DNA of 24,436 bases from Methanocorpusculaceae archaeon UBA425. Lineage in GTDB: Archaea > Halobacteriota > Methanomicrobia > Methanomicrobiales > Methanocorpusculaceae. This document shows, piece after piece, positions 1-7,532 of the stretch. The stretch lies in NCBI GenBank assembly GCA_002506085.1, contig DAWV01000006.1, forward strand, positions 1-24,436, in the 5' to 3' direction. The notes beneath the pieces were generated by a model, which was given only the letters and a program-made list of their open reading frames with translations, did no database searches and was not told the DNA's origin. Numbering within the stretch: position 1 is the first letter of the stretch; each line of letters begins with the position of its first letter. The translations under genes were made by a program, and so were the position numbers.

Positions 1-10
1 ATAAATCGCG

Positions 11-34
11 ACAGGAAGGGAAACTAATTCCTGT
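11..34. repeat. Inverted repeat (stem-loop) upstream of trpB
   Basis: ACAGGAA (11-17) and TTCCTGT (28-34) form a 7-bp perfect inverted repeat with a 10-nt loop, followed by AT-rich sequence and a T6 run near 58-63. It could be the terminator hairpin of a gene left of the window or an operator. The rest of bases 1-158 shows no gene that I can support. Confidence 0.4.
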
Positions 35-158
35 ATTATTTCGTATTTGAATTCGTCCTTTTTTCATCACTATATTCTTTTGCGCGCAGACTCGTTCTTT
101 AATACTATGATGTATATGTTTGTGCATTAATGTTTTATTATGTTACTTGATGGACATA

Positions 159-170
159 TTTTTAAATATG
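159..170 (+). promoter_or_regulatory. TATA box of trpB
   Basis: TTTTTAAATATG matches an archaeal TATA box. Its centre is about 27 nt upstream of position 191, the usual box-to-start distance, so transcription should begin near 191. This excludes the upstream ATG at 140 as the start and favours an ATG at 191 (leaderless) or 212 (leader of about 20 nt). Confidence 0.55.
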
Positions 171-211
171 CCTATAGCATAATTGTATATATGTTCCCTA
201 AAGATGGTCGT

Positions 212-1516
212 ATGACCCTTACTGTGGATGATATTCCAAAACAATGGTATAATATCGCAGCCGACATCGGATCCCCGGATATTTTGAATCCTGGAACGAT
301 GAAACCCGTAACCGCGGCCGACCTTTCACCGGTTTTCTGCAAAACCTCGGTTGAGCAGGAGCTCGATAAAACCCATCGGTTCATCGACATCCCTGACGTA
401 GTCCGGGAAGCATATGCCCAGTTTGGTCGTGTTACGCCGCTCCAGCGTGCCTATCATCTCGAGCAGTATCTCGGAACTCCCGCAAAGATTTACTTCAAGC
501 GTGAGGATGTCAGCCCGACCGGCAGTCATAAACTGAACAGTGCTATCGCCCAGACGTATTACAACAAGCGTGACGGCTCCGAGCATCTTACGACAGAGAC
601 TGGCGCTGGGCAGTGGGGATCTGCTTTATCCCTTGCCTGCAACTACTTTGGTCTCGACTTAACCGTCTTCATGGTCAAAGTAAGTTTTGAACAGAAACCA
701 TTCCGCAGATCCATTATGGAAACATACGGTGGTAAAGTCTACCCGTCACCAAGTCCCATGACACGATACGGGAAATCCGTCCTCGCAGAAAATCCAACCT
801 ATGGCGGAACTCTTGGAACGGCAATCACCGAAGCAGTAGAAATGGCCGTATCGGATACAACAGGAAAAACCAAATATGCTATAGGCAGTGTTGCAAATCA
901 TGTATGCATGCATCAGACCATCATCGGTCAGGAACTAATAGCCCAGCTAAACGAACTTGACATTGTTCCGGATCACATGGTTGCATGTGTGGGCGGGGGC
1001 AGTAACTTTGCCGGGTTCGCCTTCCCAATGATAGAAAAGAAACTCAAAGGAAAAGCAGACACAGAGTTTTTGGCTGTCGAACCCTCCGAAGTCCCCTCTC
1101 TAACGAAAGGAGAATTACGGTATGATTTCGGTGATTCCGGATGCATAACCCCAATGTTCAAGATGTATACGCTCGGACATGATTTCTCCCCGAGTGCCGT
1201 CCATGCAGGAGGTCTCCGTTATCATGGTATGAATCCGATTGTCTCCGAATTATATCATAACAAAATCATCAATGCAGTTGCATATCCGGAAGAACAGATT
1301 TTCGAGGCCGCTGTCACCTTTGCCAGAACAGAGGGGATAATTCCCGCACCTGAATCCTCTCACGCTATCAAAGGAGTAATCGACCTTGCTCTTGAAGCAA
1401 AGAAAAAGAATGAGGAGCAGGTCATTGTCTTCAATCTTTCAGGTCATGGTCTGCTTGACATGGTGGGGTATGAAAACTACCTGAGAAACCGGAAAAATCC
1501 GGCTGTTCAAATATAA
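212..1516 (+). CDS. trpB: Tryptophan synthase beta chain, TrpB2 type
   Basis: This is a PLP enzyme that condenses indole with L-serine to give tryptophan. From the ATG at 212 it is 434 residues, the length of the longer TrpB2 branch (TrpB1 is about 400). Visible features are the TrpB2 N-terminal motif IPKQWYNI, the PLP lysine near residue 107 in PTGSHKLNSA, ETGAGQWG, the phosphate-binding loop CVGGGSN, and the C-terminal EGIIPAPESSHA and VFNLSGHGLLD. An open frame continues upstream to 140, but a TATA box lies inside that extension; an ATG at 191 is the alternative start. No trpA or other trp gene lies beside it on this strand, and the gene converges on trpF. TrpB2 proteins often occur apart from the trp operon and may act as stand-alone indole salvage enzymes. 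Family assignment is secure; whether this is the only TrpB in the genome cannot be seen. Confidence 0.93.
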   Translation: MTLTVDDIPKQWYNIAADIGSPDILNPGTMKPVTAADLSPVFCKTSVEQELDKTHRFIDIPDVVREAYAQFGRVTPLQRAYHLEQYLGTPAKIYFKREDVSPTGSHKLNSAIAQTYYNKRDGSEHLTTETGAGQWGSALSLACNYFGLDLTVFMVKVSFEQKPFRRSIMETYGGKVYPSPSPMTRYGKSVLAENPTYGGTLGTAITEAVEMAVSDTTGKTKYAIGSVANHVCMHQTIIGQELIAQLNELDIVPDHMVACVGGGSNFAGFAFPMIEKKLKGKADTEFLAVEPSEVPSLTKGELRYDFGDSGCITPMFKMYTLGHDFSPSAVHAGGLRYHGMNPIVSELYHNKIINAVAYPEEQIFEAAVTFARTEGIIPAPESSHAIKGVIDLALEAKKKNEEQVIVFNLSGHGLLDMVGYENYLRNRKNPAVQI

Positions 1517-1519
1517 ATC

Positions 1520-1532
1520 TCTCTTTTTTTGT
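1520..1532 (+). terminator. Oligo-T terminator of trpB
   Basis: CTCTTTTTTTG with a T7 run at 1524-1530, 8 nt past the trpB stop. Archaeal transcription commonly ends at such runs without a hairpin. It lies in the 18-bp gap between the convergent trpB and trpF. Confidence 0.55.
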
Positions 1533-1534
1533 GT

Positions 1535-2176
1535 TTAGGTATATTTGTGCGCGGCTTCAACAAATGCCCGTGTCTTTTCAGCATCCCGGATACCATTATT
1601 CTTCACACCGGTATGCACATCAACCCCATAGGGATGAACCCGCTCAATTGCCTGAATCACATTTTGCGGGGTTAGACCTCCTGCCAAAAGTACCGGGATA
1701 TCCACACTCTTCACAATAGTTGCACTGATATTCCAGTCATGAGGAATACCTGTTCCGCCCAGCCTATCTGCAGTCCGTGTATCCAGAATGATGGCATCTG
1801 AAAACGCCGACATTCTCACGGCAGTTTCGATTGATAATTCATCTACCACATGGACCGCCTTGATAATATGAACATAAGGCAGTGCATCTCTTACGGCTGC
1901 AACTTCATCCGGGGCTATCGTATTCTGAATCTGCAGAGTAGTACAGCGGGACCGTTGTAGAATTGCAATAATCGGGTCTGCCTCCTGTAAATGAGTTACC
2001 GCGACCGGCTCAATAAATGGAGGAAGTGTTGCAACCATCTTCGCAGCATCTTCCGGGCTCACTGCATCCTGAGTCCGATGAGTAATTCCCATCAGAAATC
2101 CGACCGCGTCTGCCCCGGCGTCAACGGCGCATTTCAAGTCCGCCGGTGTTCCCGTTCCGCATATTTTACATTTCAT
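1535..2176 (-). CDS. trpF: Phosphoribosylanthranilate isomerase
   Basis: TrpF catalyses the Amadori isomerisation of N-(5'-phosphoribosyl)anthranilate in tryptophan synthesis. The protein is 213 residues and forms one TIM barrel. Visible features are the N-terminal catalytic cysteine in MKCKICGTG, GADAVGFLM, the catalytic aspartate region ILDTRTADRLGGTG, the phosphate loop LAGGLTPQNV and a C-terminal GVDVHTGV segment. The ATG at 2176 is chosen because the family begins exactly there and a GAGGT ribosome binding site sits about 7 nt upstream; the frame stays open further upstream inside the preceding gene. It overlaps the end of the Trm5 gene by 11 nt, so it is the last gene of the thiM-thiE-trm5-trpF transcript. 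It is separated from any trpCDE genes, although a trpB lies convergently next to it. Confidence 0.93.
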   Translation of the reverse strand: MKCKICGTGTPADLKCAVDAGADAVGFLMGITHRTQDAVSPEDAAKMVATLPPFIEPVAVTHLQEADPIIAILQRSRCTTLQIQNTIAPDEVAAVRDALPYVHIIKAVHVVDELSIETAVRMSAFSDAIILDTRTADRLGGTGIPHDWNISATIVKSVDIPVLLAGGLTPQNVIQAIERVHPYGVDVHTGVKNNGIRDAEKTRAFVEAAHKYT

Positions 2177-3092
2177 CCGGAACCTCGATATCATACACCG
2201 CATGCCAGCTCGTCGGGGAATATGAACGAAGGAACCGCTCGGTAATCTTTGAACCCGGCAAAGCCCGCATAATATCTCCGTTATGTTCTCCCTCCTTCTC
2301 GACAAGAGAGTATAGATGAATCGTCGCATTCGGGGCTGCAAGTTTTGCTGCTGCTGCTAAAAATCCATACGCAGCGAATGGCAGATTCATGATAATGCGG
2401 TCGAATTTCATTGAATCAAGCATTCCCGGGAGATTCATTGCATCTCCGAGCACAGGAACAACATTTTCCAGATGGTTTAGCCGGAGATTTTTCTGAAGCA
2501 GATTAACAGCTGACGGATTCAGGTCGTTTGCGACAAACAGCTTTGCCCGTTCCCCCAGCATCACCGGAAACGGACCGACACCGGTGAACATATCAAGAAC
2601 CCTTTCCCCCTCTTTCATCAGGGAAAGGATCCGTTGCCTTTCGTTCGCGAGCCTTGCTGAAAAATATGCAGCGGTCAGGTCAATTATCAATCTCTTCCCG
2701 TATTCATGGTACATTGTTTCGGTTGTGTTCTCGCCCGCGAGTACCTTGAATGTCTTTGTTCTGAACTCTCCTTCGACGGGGGAGGTTGCAAAAAGTGCGG
2801 TGTGGGCAGAAGGACGGGCTGCAAGTATTTTTTCGGCGCCTGCAGTATCCTCTTCCTGCAAAATCACTATGCCTCCAATCTGTTCGTGGTGCGGGAGTTC
2901 CTCATGAAGGTTTGTCGGGGCGAATGCTGCCTGAAAATCCGTTTCTTCCAGAACCGGAATTAACAGATACCCGTTTTCGGCGCGGGGTCGAAGACTCCTG
3001 TCAGCTTTTCCTTCGGCAATCAGTTTTCTCCGGACATCTTCTCCCTCGCGAATCCCGGCCCGCACACACCACTGGAGGATTTTATCATTCAT
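2166..3092 (-). CDS. trm5: tRNA (guanine37-N1)-methyltransferase, Trm5 family
   Basis: This is an SAM-dependent enzyme that makes m1G37 next to the tRNA anticodon, which prevents frameshifting. It has 308 residues from the ATG at 3092. Visible are an N-terminal region of about 100 residues before the core, the family motif with DLTAAYFSARLANERQR, SAM motif I VLDMFTGVGPFPVML, the acidic NDLNPSAVNLL segment and the NLP motif in DRIIMNLPFAAYGFL, which favours Trm5 over the related wybutosine enzyme Tyw2. An ATG at 3101 is also in frame, but the AAGGA ribosome binding site lies directly against it and 9 nt before the ATG at 3092, so the latter is preferred. It overlaps thiE by 8 nt and trpF by 11 nt. 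Confidence 0.88.
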   Translation of the reverse strand: MNDKILQWCVRAGIREGEDVRRKLIAEGKADRSLRPRAENGYLLIPVLEETDFQAAFAPTNLHEELPHHEQIGGIVILQEEDTAGAEKILAARPSAHTALFATSPVEGEFRTKTFKVLAGENTTETMYHEYGKRLIIDLTAAYFSARLANERQRILSLMKEGERVLDMFTGVGPFPVMLGERAKLFVANDLNPSAVNLLQKNLRLNHLENVVPVLGDAMNLPGMLDSMKFDRIIMNLPFAAYGFLAAAAKLAAPNATIHLYSLVEKEGEHNGDIMRALPGSKITERFLRSYSPTSWHAVYDIEVPDEM

Positions 3093-3717
3093 CTTTTGCA
3101 TTCCTTATTTTTTCACGCAGATTCCGCGTTGCTTTTTCGATATCCGGGGCACTTACTACTGCAGAAATCACCGCGACGCCATCCAGTCCGGCGTAAATGA
3201 CCTCTGCTGCATTTCCTGTGTCAATTCCCCCAATGCCAATCACCGGAATCTCTTTTTTGACTGCCTTTCTTATTGCGGAAATACTTTCCAGCCCGTGGCC
3301 CGGACCCGCATCCGGCTTGGAATCCGTTGAAAAAACCGGACTCACTGCCACATAATCCGCTCCGTCCTTCACTCCCTTGAGCGCCTCGCTCACTGAGCCT
3401 ACTGAAATTCCGATAATGAAATCATCCGGAACGAGGTGTCGTACAACATCCACAGGTAAATCATCCTGTCCCAGATGAACTCCGTCCGCCTCTGATGCCA
3501 GTGCAATATCCACACGGTCATTTACAATGAACAGTGCTTTTCCTTTCGTGATTTTCCGAATCTGTTTTGCTGTTGAAAATAAATCCGCAGAACACATCTC
3601 CTTATCACGGAGCTGGATTACATCGGCCCCGCCGGATACCGCAAGTTTCGCGATTTCTGCATGTGAATGACCATGAGATAGATGTTCGTCGGTTACCACA
3701 TAAAGGTCATATTTCAT
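3085..3717 (-). CDS. thiE: Thiamine-phosphate synthase
   Basis: ThiE couples HMP-pyrophosphate with thiazole phosphate to make thiamine phosphate. The protein is 210 residues, the normal length for a single TIM barrel. Motifs are DVIQLRDKE, FIVNDRVDIALASEADGVHL followed by GQDDL (pyrimidine and Mg-pyrophosphate binding), GADYVAVSPVF, and the phosphate-binding VIGIGGI with an AVISAVV segment. Its ATG overlaps the thiM stop in an ATGA, so the two are almost certainly translationally coupled. It consumes the product of ThiM directly, which fits the gene pair. Confidence 0.95.
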   Translation of the reverse strand: MKYDLYVVTDEHLSHGHSHAEIAKLAVSGGADVIQLRDKEMCSADLFSTAKQIRKITKGKALFIVNDRVDIALASEADGVHLGQDDLPVDVVRHLVPDDFIIGISVGSVSEALKGVKDGADYVAVSPVFSTDSKPDAGPGHGLESISAIRKAVKKEIPVIGIGGIDTGNAAEVIYAGLDGVAVISAVVSAPDIEKATRNLREKIRNAKDE

Positions 3718-4508
3718 TGGTACTCAGTAATCCTTCCGAATTTGATGAACTGTTCACTGGTGAGTGAAGCAACCGCATCAAAAAACGCCGGTTTAAATGA
3801 TCCGGGACCTTTTGCCGTCTTTGCCGCTTCTTCTCCCGCGATACCAAGGGCTGTCATCGCGGTGATGCATCCGTCTATCGGTTCAGAGACTGAAGCACAG
3901 GCTCCGCAAACGGCACTTGCCATACAACCGGTTCCAGAAATTCTTCCCATCATCGGAACGCCGTTTGAAACACCGATGACACGTTTCCCGTCACTAATGA
4001 TGTCCTCCTTCCCACTCATAACAACCGTGCATTCATACTCTTTCGCGAGAGCGCGGGTAATCTCCTTTGGGTTGCCCGCGAGAGTTCCGGAATCAACTCC
4101 GCGAACTGTCGCAGAAACTCCGGCGAGAGTTCCAATCTCTCCGGCATTTCCTTTCACCACACTGATTGGCAGTTCGTTCATAAACCTCCCGGCAGTTTGT
4201 GTGCGGTAGGTTGTTGCCCCGGCACCGACCGGATCCAGGACGATCGGGATGCCGAGCATTTTTGCTTTGTTTCCCGCAAAAATCATATTTTCAATTTGTT
4301 TTTCATCCAGTGTTCCGATATTCAATACAAGAACTCCTGCATGTACTATCATATCTATAACATCTTCCGGTGAGTGCGACATAACAGGAGACGCTCCGAA
4401 ACAGAGAGTTATGTTTGCACAATCATTTACGGTGACGTAGTTGGTAATCTGATGAACAAGGGGATTTTTCTCCCGTACAAGATCCAGAATGTGAGCGTAT
4501 CTCTGCAT
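3714..4508 (-). CDS. thiM: Hydroxyethylthiazole kinase
   Basis: ThiM phosphorylates 4-methyl-5-(2-hydroxyethyl)thiazole, a salvage step that feeds ThiE. It has 264 residues and a ribokinase-like fold. Visible features are PLVHQITNYVTVNDCAN and GASPVM near the N-terminus (substrate site), VLNIGTL, VLDPVGAGATTYR, VVKGNAGEIGTLAG, and the anion hole with catalytic cysteine in GRISGTGCMASAVCGA. The ATG at 4508 is chosen because family members start just before the RYAHILDLVREK helix; the open frame to 4565 would run almost into the divergent hmgA. An AGGT lies 2 nt before the ATG, too close for a good ribosome binding site, so a short-leader mRNA is likely. It is the first gene of a four-gene overlapping operon. 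No TPP riboswitch fits in the 67-bp upstream gap. Confidence 0.92.
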   Translation of the reverse strand: MQRYAHILDLVREKNPLVHQITNYVTVNDCANITLCFGASPVMSHSPEDVIDMIVHAGVLVLNIGTLDEKQIENMIFAGNKAKMLGIPIVLDPVGAGATTYRTQTAGRFMNELPISVVKGNAGEIGTLAGVSATVRGVDSGTLAGNPKEITRALAKEYECTVVMSGKEDIISDGKRVIGVSNGVPMMGRISGTGCMASAVCGACASVSEPIDGCITAMTALGIAGEEAAKTAKGPGSFKPAFFDAVASLTSEQFIKFGRITEYQ

Positions 4509-4575
4509 AGACCTGGGTACTATATGTTTCGACTGGCAGAAAAATGTATTAGTCAGTTCCGACAATTGTACTCGT
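4509..4575. promoter_or_regulatory. Divergent promoter region thiM / hmgA
   Basis: The 67-bp gap must serve both directions. An A/T-rich core around 4540-4551 (AAAAATGTATTA on the + strand) lies about 30 nt from the hmgA ATG. Read on the minus strand (TAATACATTTTT) it lies about 37 nt from the thiM ATG. Both suggest short leaders. Neither box is a strong consensus match. Confidence 0.35.
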
Positions 4576-5790
4576 ATGGATCAACCGTTGTCAAAGATTC
4601 GCTCGGGAGAATTGAAACTCTACGCGCTGGAAAAAAATATGCCGGCAGATGAGGCGGTTTCCCTTCGTCGTACATATATTGAGGAGGAGACGCACGCAGA
4701 TTTGTCTGCTGTCGGAAAATACACTATACCAATCGATCGGGCAGTTACCAGAAATATCGAGAATATGATTGGATGCATCCAGATTCCGGTTGGCGTGGCA
4801 GGACCAATACTTGTCAAGGGTGAATATGCCAAAAACTCGTACTGGCTCCCGCTTGCTACAACAGAAGGAGCGCTCGTCGCGTCGATAAACCGGGGATGCG
4901 GGGCAATCACCAAAGCAGGCGGTGCTGAGGTAAGAATTCTCAGGGATCGCATGACACGCGCCCCGGTTTTTTCTACCGAGAGTGTGTCCCACGCAGCAGA
5001 AACTGCCAGATGGGCTGAGGATAATCTCCTTCTATTGAGAGTTGCGGCCGAGGAAACCACAAAGCATGGTGAACTGATTGGACTTACTACCTATACTGCA
5101 GGTACAAGCGTCTATATCCGGTTTGAGTTCGACACAAAGGATGCGATGGGGATGAACATGGCGACTATTGCCTCCGAAGCTGCCGCCCATGTAATCGAAG
5201 AGGAGACCGGGGCAAAATTAATTTCCGTATCGGGGAATATGTGCTGCGACAAAAAACCCTCAGCCATTAACGTTATCGAAGGCCGGGGCAAAACAATTTC
5301 TGCGGGTGTTTTTCTTTCCAATGAACTTGTCTCATCGGTGTTTAAAACCGATTCAGCCAATCTTGCCGATGTCAACACCCGAAAAAACCTGACCGGCTCT
5401 GCGCGTGCCGCTTCGCTCGGGTTCAATGCCCAGGCTGCGAATGTTATCGCGGCCATGTTCATCGCCTGTGGTCAGGATCCGGCTCATGTGGTTGAGGGAA
5501 GTAATACGATAACGACCGTGGACACAGTCGAAGGCGGGGTTTATGTTTCGGTCACGCTTCCCTCGCTGCAGGTAGGGACGGTTGGCGGGGGAACCGGACT
5601 TGCCACCCAGAATGCCTGTCTGACGATGCTGGGCGTCGCCGGCGGGGCAGAAAATCCGGGTGACAATGCGAAAGCATTTGCGGAGATTGTGGCTGCCGGT
5701 GTTCTCGCGGGGGAGTTATCTCTCCTCGGGGCTCTTGGAGCACAGCATCTTGGCAAAGCCCACAGGGAACTTGGAAGAGGGGAAAAGTAA
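4576..5790 (+). CDS. hmgA: 3-hydroxy-3-methylglutaryl-CoA reductase (class I)
   Basis: This enzyme reduces HMG-CoA to mevalonate with NADPH, the committed step to the isoprenoid chains of archaeal lipids. At 404 residues it is the soluble archaeal form without the membrane domain. The four catalytic residues can be placed: Glu97 in LATTEGALVAS, Lys226 in CCDKKPSAIN, Asp301 in CGQDPAHVVEGSN and His396 in HLGKAHRELGRG. The class I cofactor motif KDAMGMNM and the GTVGGGTGLATQ turn are also present. The ATG at 4576 lies at the junction with the divergent thiM, with no clear ribosome binding site, so the message is probably nearly leaderless. It ends 10 bp from the convergent permease gene. Confidence 0.97.
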   Translation: MDQPLSKIRSGELKLYALEKNMPADEAVSLRRTYIEEETHADLSAVGKYTIPIDRAVTRNIENMIGCIQIPVGVAGPILVKGEYAKNSYWLPLATTEGALVASINRGCGAITKAGGAEVRILRDRMTRAPVFSTESVSHAAETARWAEDNLLLLRVAAEETTKHGELIGLTTYTAGTSVYIRFEFDTKDAMGMNMATIASEAAAHVIEEETGAKLISVSGNMCCDKKPSAINVIEGRGKTISAGVFLSNELVSSVFKTDSANLADVNTRKNLTGSARAASLGFNAQAANVIAAMFIACGQDPAHVVEGSNTITTVDTVEGGVYVSVTLPSLQVGTVGGGTGLATQNACLTMLGVAGGAENPGDNAKAFAEIVAAGVLAGELSLLGALGAQHLGKAHRELGRGEK

Positions 5791-5800
5791 CTCTCTTCGC

Positions 5801-6754
5801 TCACCCTGTTAGCAGCATTGCAATCAGGGGGAGAGTAATCAGGCAAAGCAGGGTGGAAATACATACGCCCTGGGCCGCGATATCCGGGTGAGCCTTGTGC
5901 TCTTCTGCGAGCAGCACGGTGTTCACTGCGGCCGGCATCCCTGCCGTCACCACGATGATTCCAAGAACCAGCGGATTGGTAATGACCTGCGAGAAGACTG
6001 CAAACGTGATAGCCGGCATGGCGAGCAGCCGGATTGCAGCCACAATATATTGTCTGACATTTTTGAAAATCGACGTAAACTTCAGCTGAGCGAGGAATGC
6101 TCCGGTAACCACAAGGGAAAGCGGGGTTGTAATGTCATTTAATAGTCCGAGAGAACTGTAAATCGGGTCGGGAATTGATATCGAAGTCATAAAGAAGACG
6201 AGTCCCAGGATTGTAGATAGGAATGCCGGGTTTAACAGAAGTTTTGGATCAAACGACAGCTTTCCATTGCCTTTCTCATGTGCCTTCAGGATCCAGATTC
6301 CGATTGAATATGTAAGGAGGGTGAACGGGATATTGAAAATCGCCGCATAAAATATCGCATCCTGACCATACAGCATTGAAAGAATCGGAAAACCCATGAA
6401 CATCGAGTTCGAGAACATCAGCATGAATCGGAACACGCCGTATTCTTCTTTTTTTGCCCTCATGAGAATTGGGGCGACCCATGCTACCAGAAATGCAATC
6501 CCATAATAGGCAAACGCCGCTAATACCAGATATTCTCCTGTCTGGAAAACATCGCTGGTGAATGGAATCTGCATGGAGTAAACGATCATCGCAGGAATGC
6601 AGATATGGAGAAGAAACTTCGAAAGTGAAGAGATGGATGTATCGTTTAATATTTTGATACGTCTTGCAAAATATCCCACGCCGATTAACAGAAAGAGGAT
6701 AAGAATCTGATTCAGTGCAATGAAGTAATCCATTTGTTGTAATACTGTTAGCAC
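5801..6754 (-). CDS. AEC-family (auxin efflux carrier-like) permease
   Basis: This is an integral membrane transporter of about 317 residues. Roughly ten hydrophobic segments are visible, beginning with IALNQILILFLLIGVGYFA and ending with ISTLLCLITLPLIAMLL. The first-helix motif followed by ARRIKILN, SKFLLHICIPAMIVYSM, and the second-half pattern ending in AGMPAAVNTVLLAEEH are typical of the AEC family, whose bacterial members export or import organic acids or other small anions. The substrate cannot be read from the sequence. The start drawn is a GTG at 6754; an ATG at 6733 (MDYFIALNQ) is an equally good start and leaves the first helix intact. It is divergent from the next gene and convergent with hmgA, so it is probably a single-gene transcript. 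Confidence 0.85.
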   Translation of the reverse strand: MLTVLQQMDYFIALNQILILFLLIGVGYFARRIKILNDTSISSLSKFLLHICIPAMIVYSMQIPFTSDVFQTGEYLVLAAFAYYGIAFLVAWVAPILMRAKKEEYGVFRFMLMFSNSMFMGFPILSMLYGQDAIFYAAIFNIPFTLLTYSIGIWILKAHEKGNGKLSFDPKLLLNPAFLSTILGLVFFMTSISIPDPIYSSLGLLNDITTPLSLVVTGAFLAQLKFTSIFKNVRQYIVAAIRLLAMPAITFAVFSQVITNPLVLGIIVVTAGMPAAVNTVLLAEEHKAHPDIAAQGVCISTLLCLITLPLIAMLLTG

Positions 6755-6759
6755 AAGAC

Positions 6760-6796
6760 ACGTAGTTAATCTATCGGGACAGATAAAATATAGTGT
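6760..6796. promoter_or_regulatory. Divergent promoter between AEC permease and the 6797 gene
   Basis: On the minus strand TATATTTTATC (6782-6792) lies about 33 nt before the GTG at 6754 and fits a TATA box for the permease. The same sequence is too close to the + ATG at 6797 to drive it; a weaker AT stretch at 6764-6775 is at the right distance for a leaderless + transcript. Confidence 0.4.
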
Positions 6797-7333
6797 ATGG
6801 ACCCTATTGTGGAGCAGGGATTTGACCGTCTTTTAGACATCATCAAAGAAACAAAAGAAAAGCAGGAACAAACCGCTGCAATAATCATGGAAAAGGACAC
6901 CGTACTTCTCAATGAAATGATTGCGGCGGTGGCCCCTGTGGTGAAGGAAGTTGGTTCCGAGTTCCTGCAGAAAGCAAAACAGGATAGCAAAGGTGACCTC
7001 TATGACCAGAAATATTATCCTGACAAGATGGTTATACTTGGGAAGACCGAGCAGCCGGTGAATTTCCGGCCCGATGATCCGAAAAAGAAGGTCACTCAGC
7101 AGTTCTGTGTTGTATCAGAAAAAGGCGGGCTCTTTGAGCTGATGTTTTCAAATGACGGCTTCATCGTGGATACCTATCAGGCCCCTCTCTCTGCAGAAGA
7201 TGCTCTCGCATTTTATGGATATGATATTATGTACATGCTCTACTCGGCAATTCGGGAATATGCCCTCGCCGGAGAAGATGTGCTTGAAGCTCTCAATCTG
7301 ACGCTGGGTTACCTTCAGCAGAAAAAGAACTGA
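6797..7333 (+). CDS. Unknown protein, helical N-terminus
   Basis: I do not recognise this 178-residue protein. Residues 1-65 are highly charged and predicted to be helical (FDRLLDIIKETKEKQEQ, then VAPVVKEVGSEFLQKAKQD), possibly a short coiled coil. Residues 70-178 look like a compact alpha/beta domain with strands such as KMVILG, QQFCVVSEK and LFELMFSNDGFIVDTY, then two helices. There is no signal peptide, membrane helix or metal motif. Codon use resembles the neighbours, and the frame ends at a clear oligo-T run, so it is probably a real cytoplasmic protein. No ribosome binding site precedes the ATG, which suggests a leaderless message. Its function is unknown and context gives no hint. Confidence 0.75.
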   Translation: MDPIVEQGFDRLLDIIKETKEKQEQTAAIIMEKDTVLLNEMIAAVAPVVKEVGSEFLQKAKQDSKGDLYDQKYYPDKMVILGKTEQPVNFRPDDPKKKVTQQFCVVSEKGGLFELMFSNDGFIVDTYQAPLSAEDALAFYGYDIMYMLYSAIREYALAGEDVLEALNLTLGYLQQKKN

Positions 7334-7339
7334 GATTAT

Positions 7340-7353
7340 ATTCCTTTTTTTAT
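7340..7353 (+). terminator. Oligo-T terminator after the 6797 gene
   Basis: TATATTCCTTTTTTTATG with T7 at 7345-7351, 12 nt after the stop. The following 7354-7510 is AT-rich and contains nothing I can support; the adh gene ends on the other strand at 7533 with a T6 run (minus strand) at 7512-7517 as its likely terminator. Confidence 0.5.
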
Positions 7354-7532
7354 GGATTCCTCCGTTGAATCGAATTGAGTACAAGACTCATCCCGGAATT
7401 TTTATGTGTGAAAAAGATGTGTGTTCCAGAATATTTTTCCGGTTTACCCCTGTCTTTTTTTGTAAGGTAAAATTTTTGGATTAAGGGTATTTAAATGGAG
7501 GTTTGTGATTGAAAAAATGATGTGATGGGATT

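Noticed and set aside
140..211. N-terminal extension of TrpB from the ATG at 140
   Set aside because: A TATA box lies inside it at 159-170 and the family starts near residue 25 of the extended frame.
1489..1502. CCGGA-AAAA-TCCGG hairpin as trpB or trpF terminator
   Set aside because: It lies within the trpB coding end and no T-run follows it on either strand at the right distance; the T7 run at 1524-1530 explains termination better.
4509..4575. TPP riboswitch ahead of thiM
   Set aside because: The gap to the divergent hmgA is only 67 bp and lacks the conserved CUGAGA-type core of the TPP aptamer.
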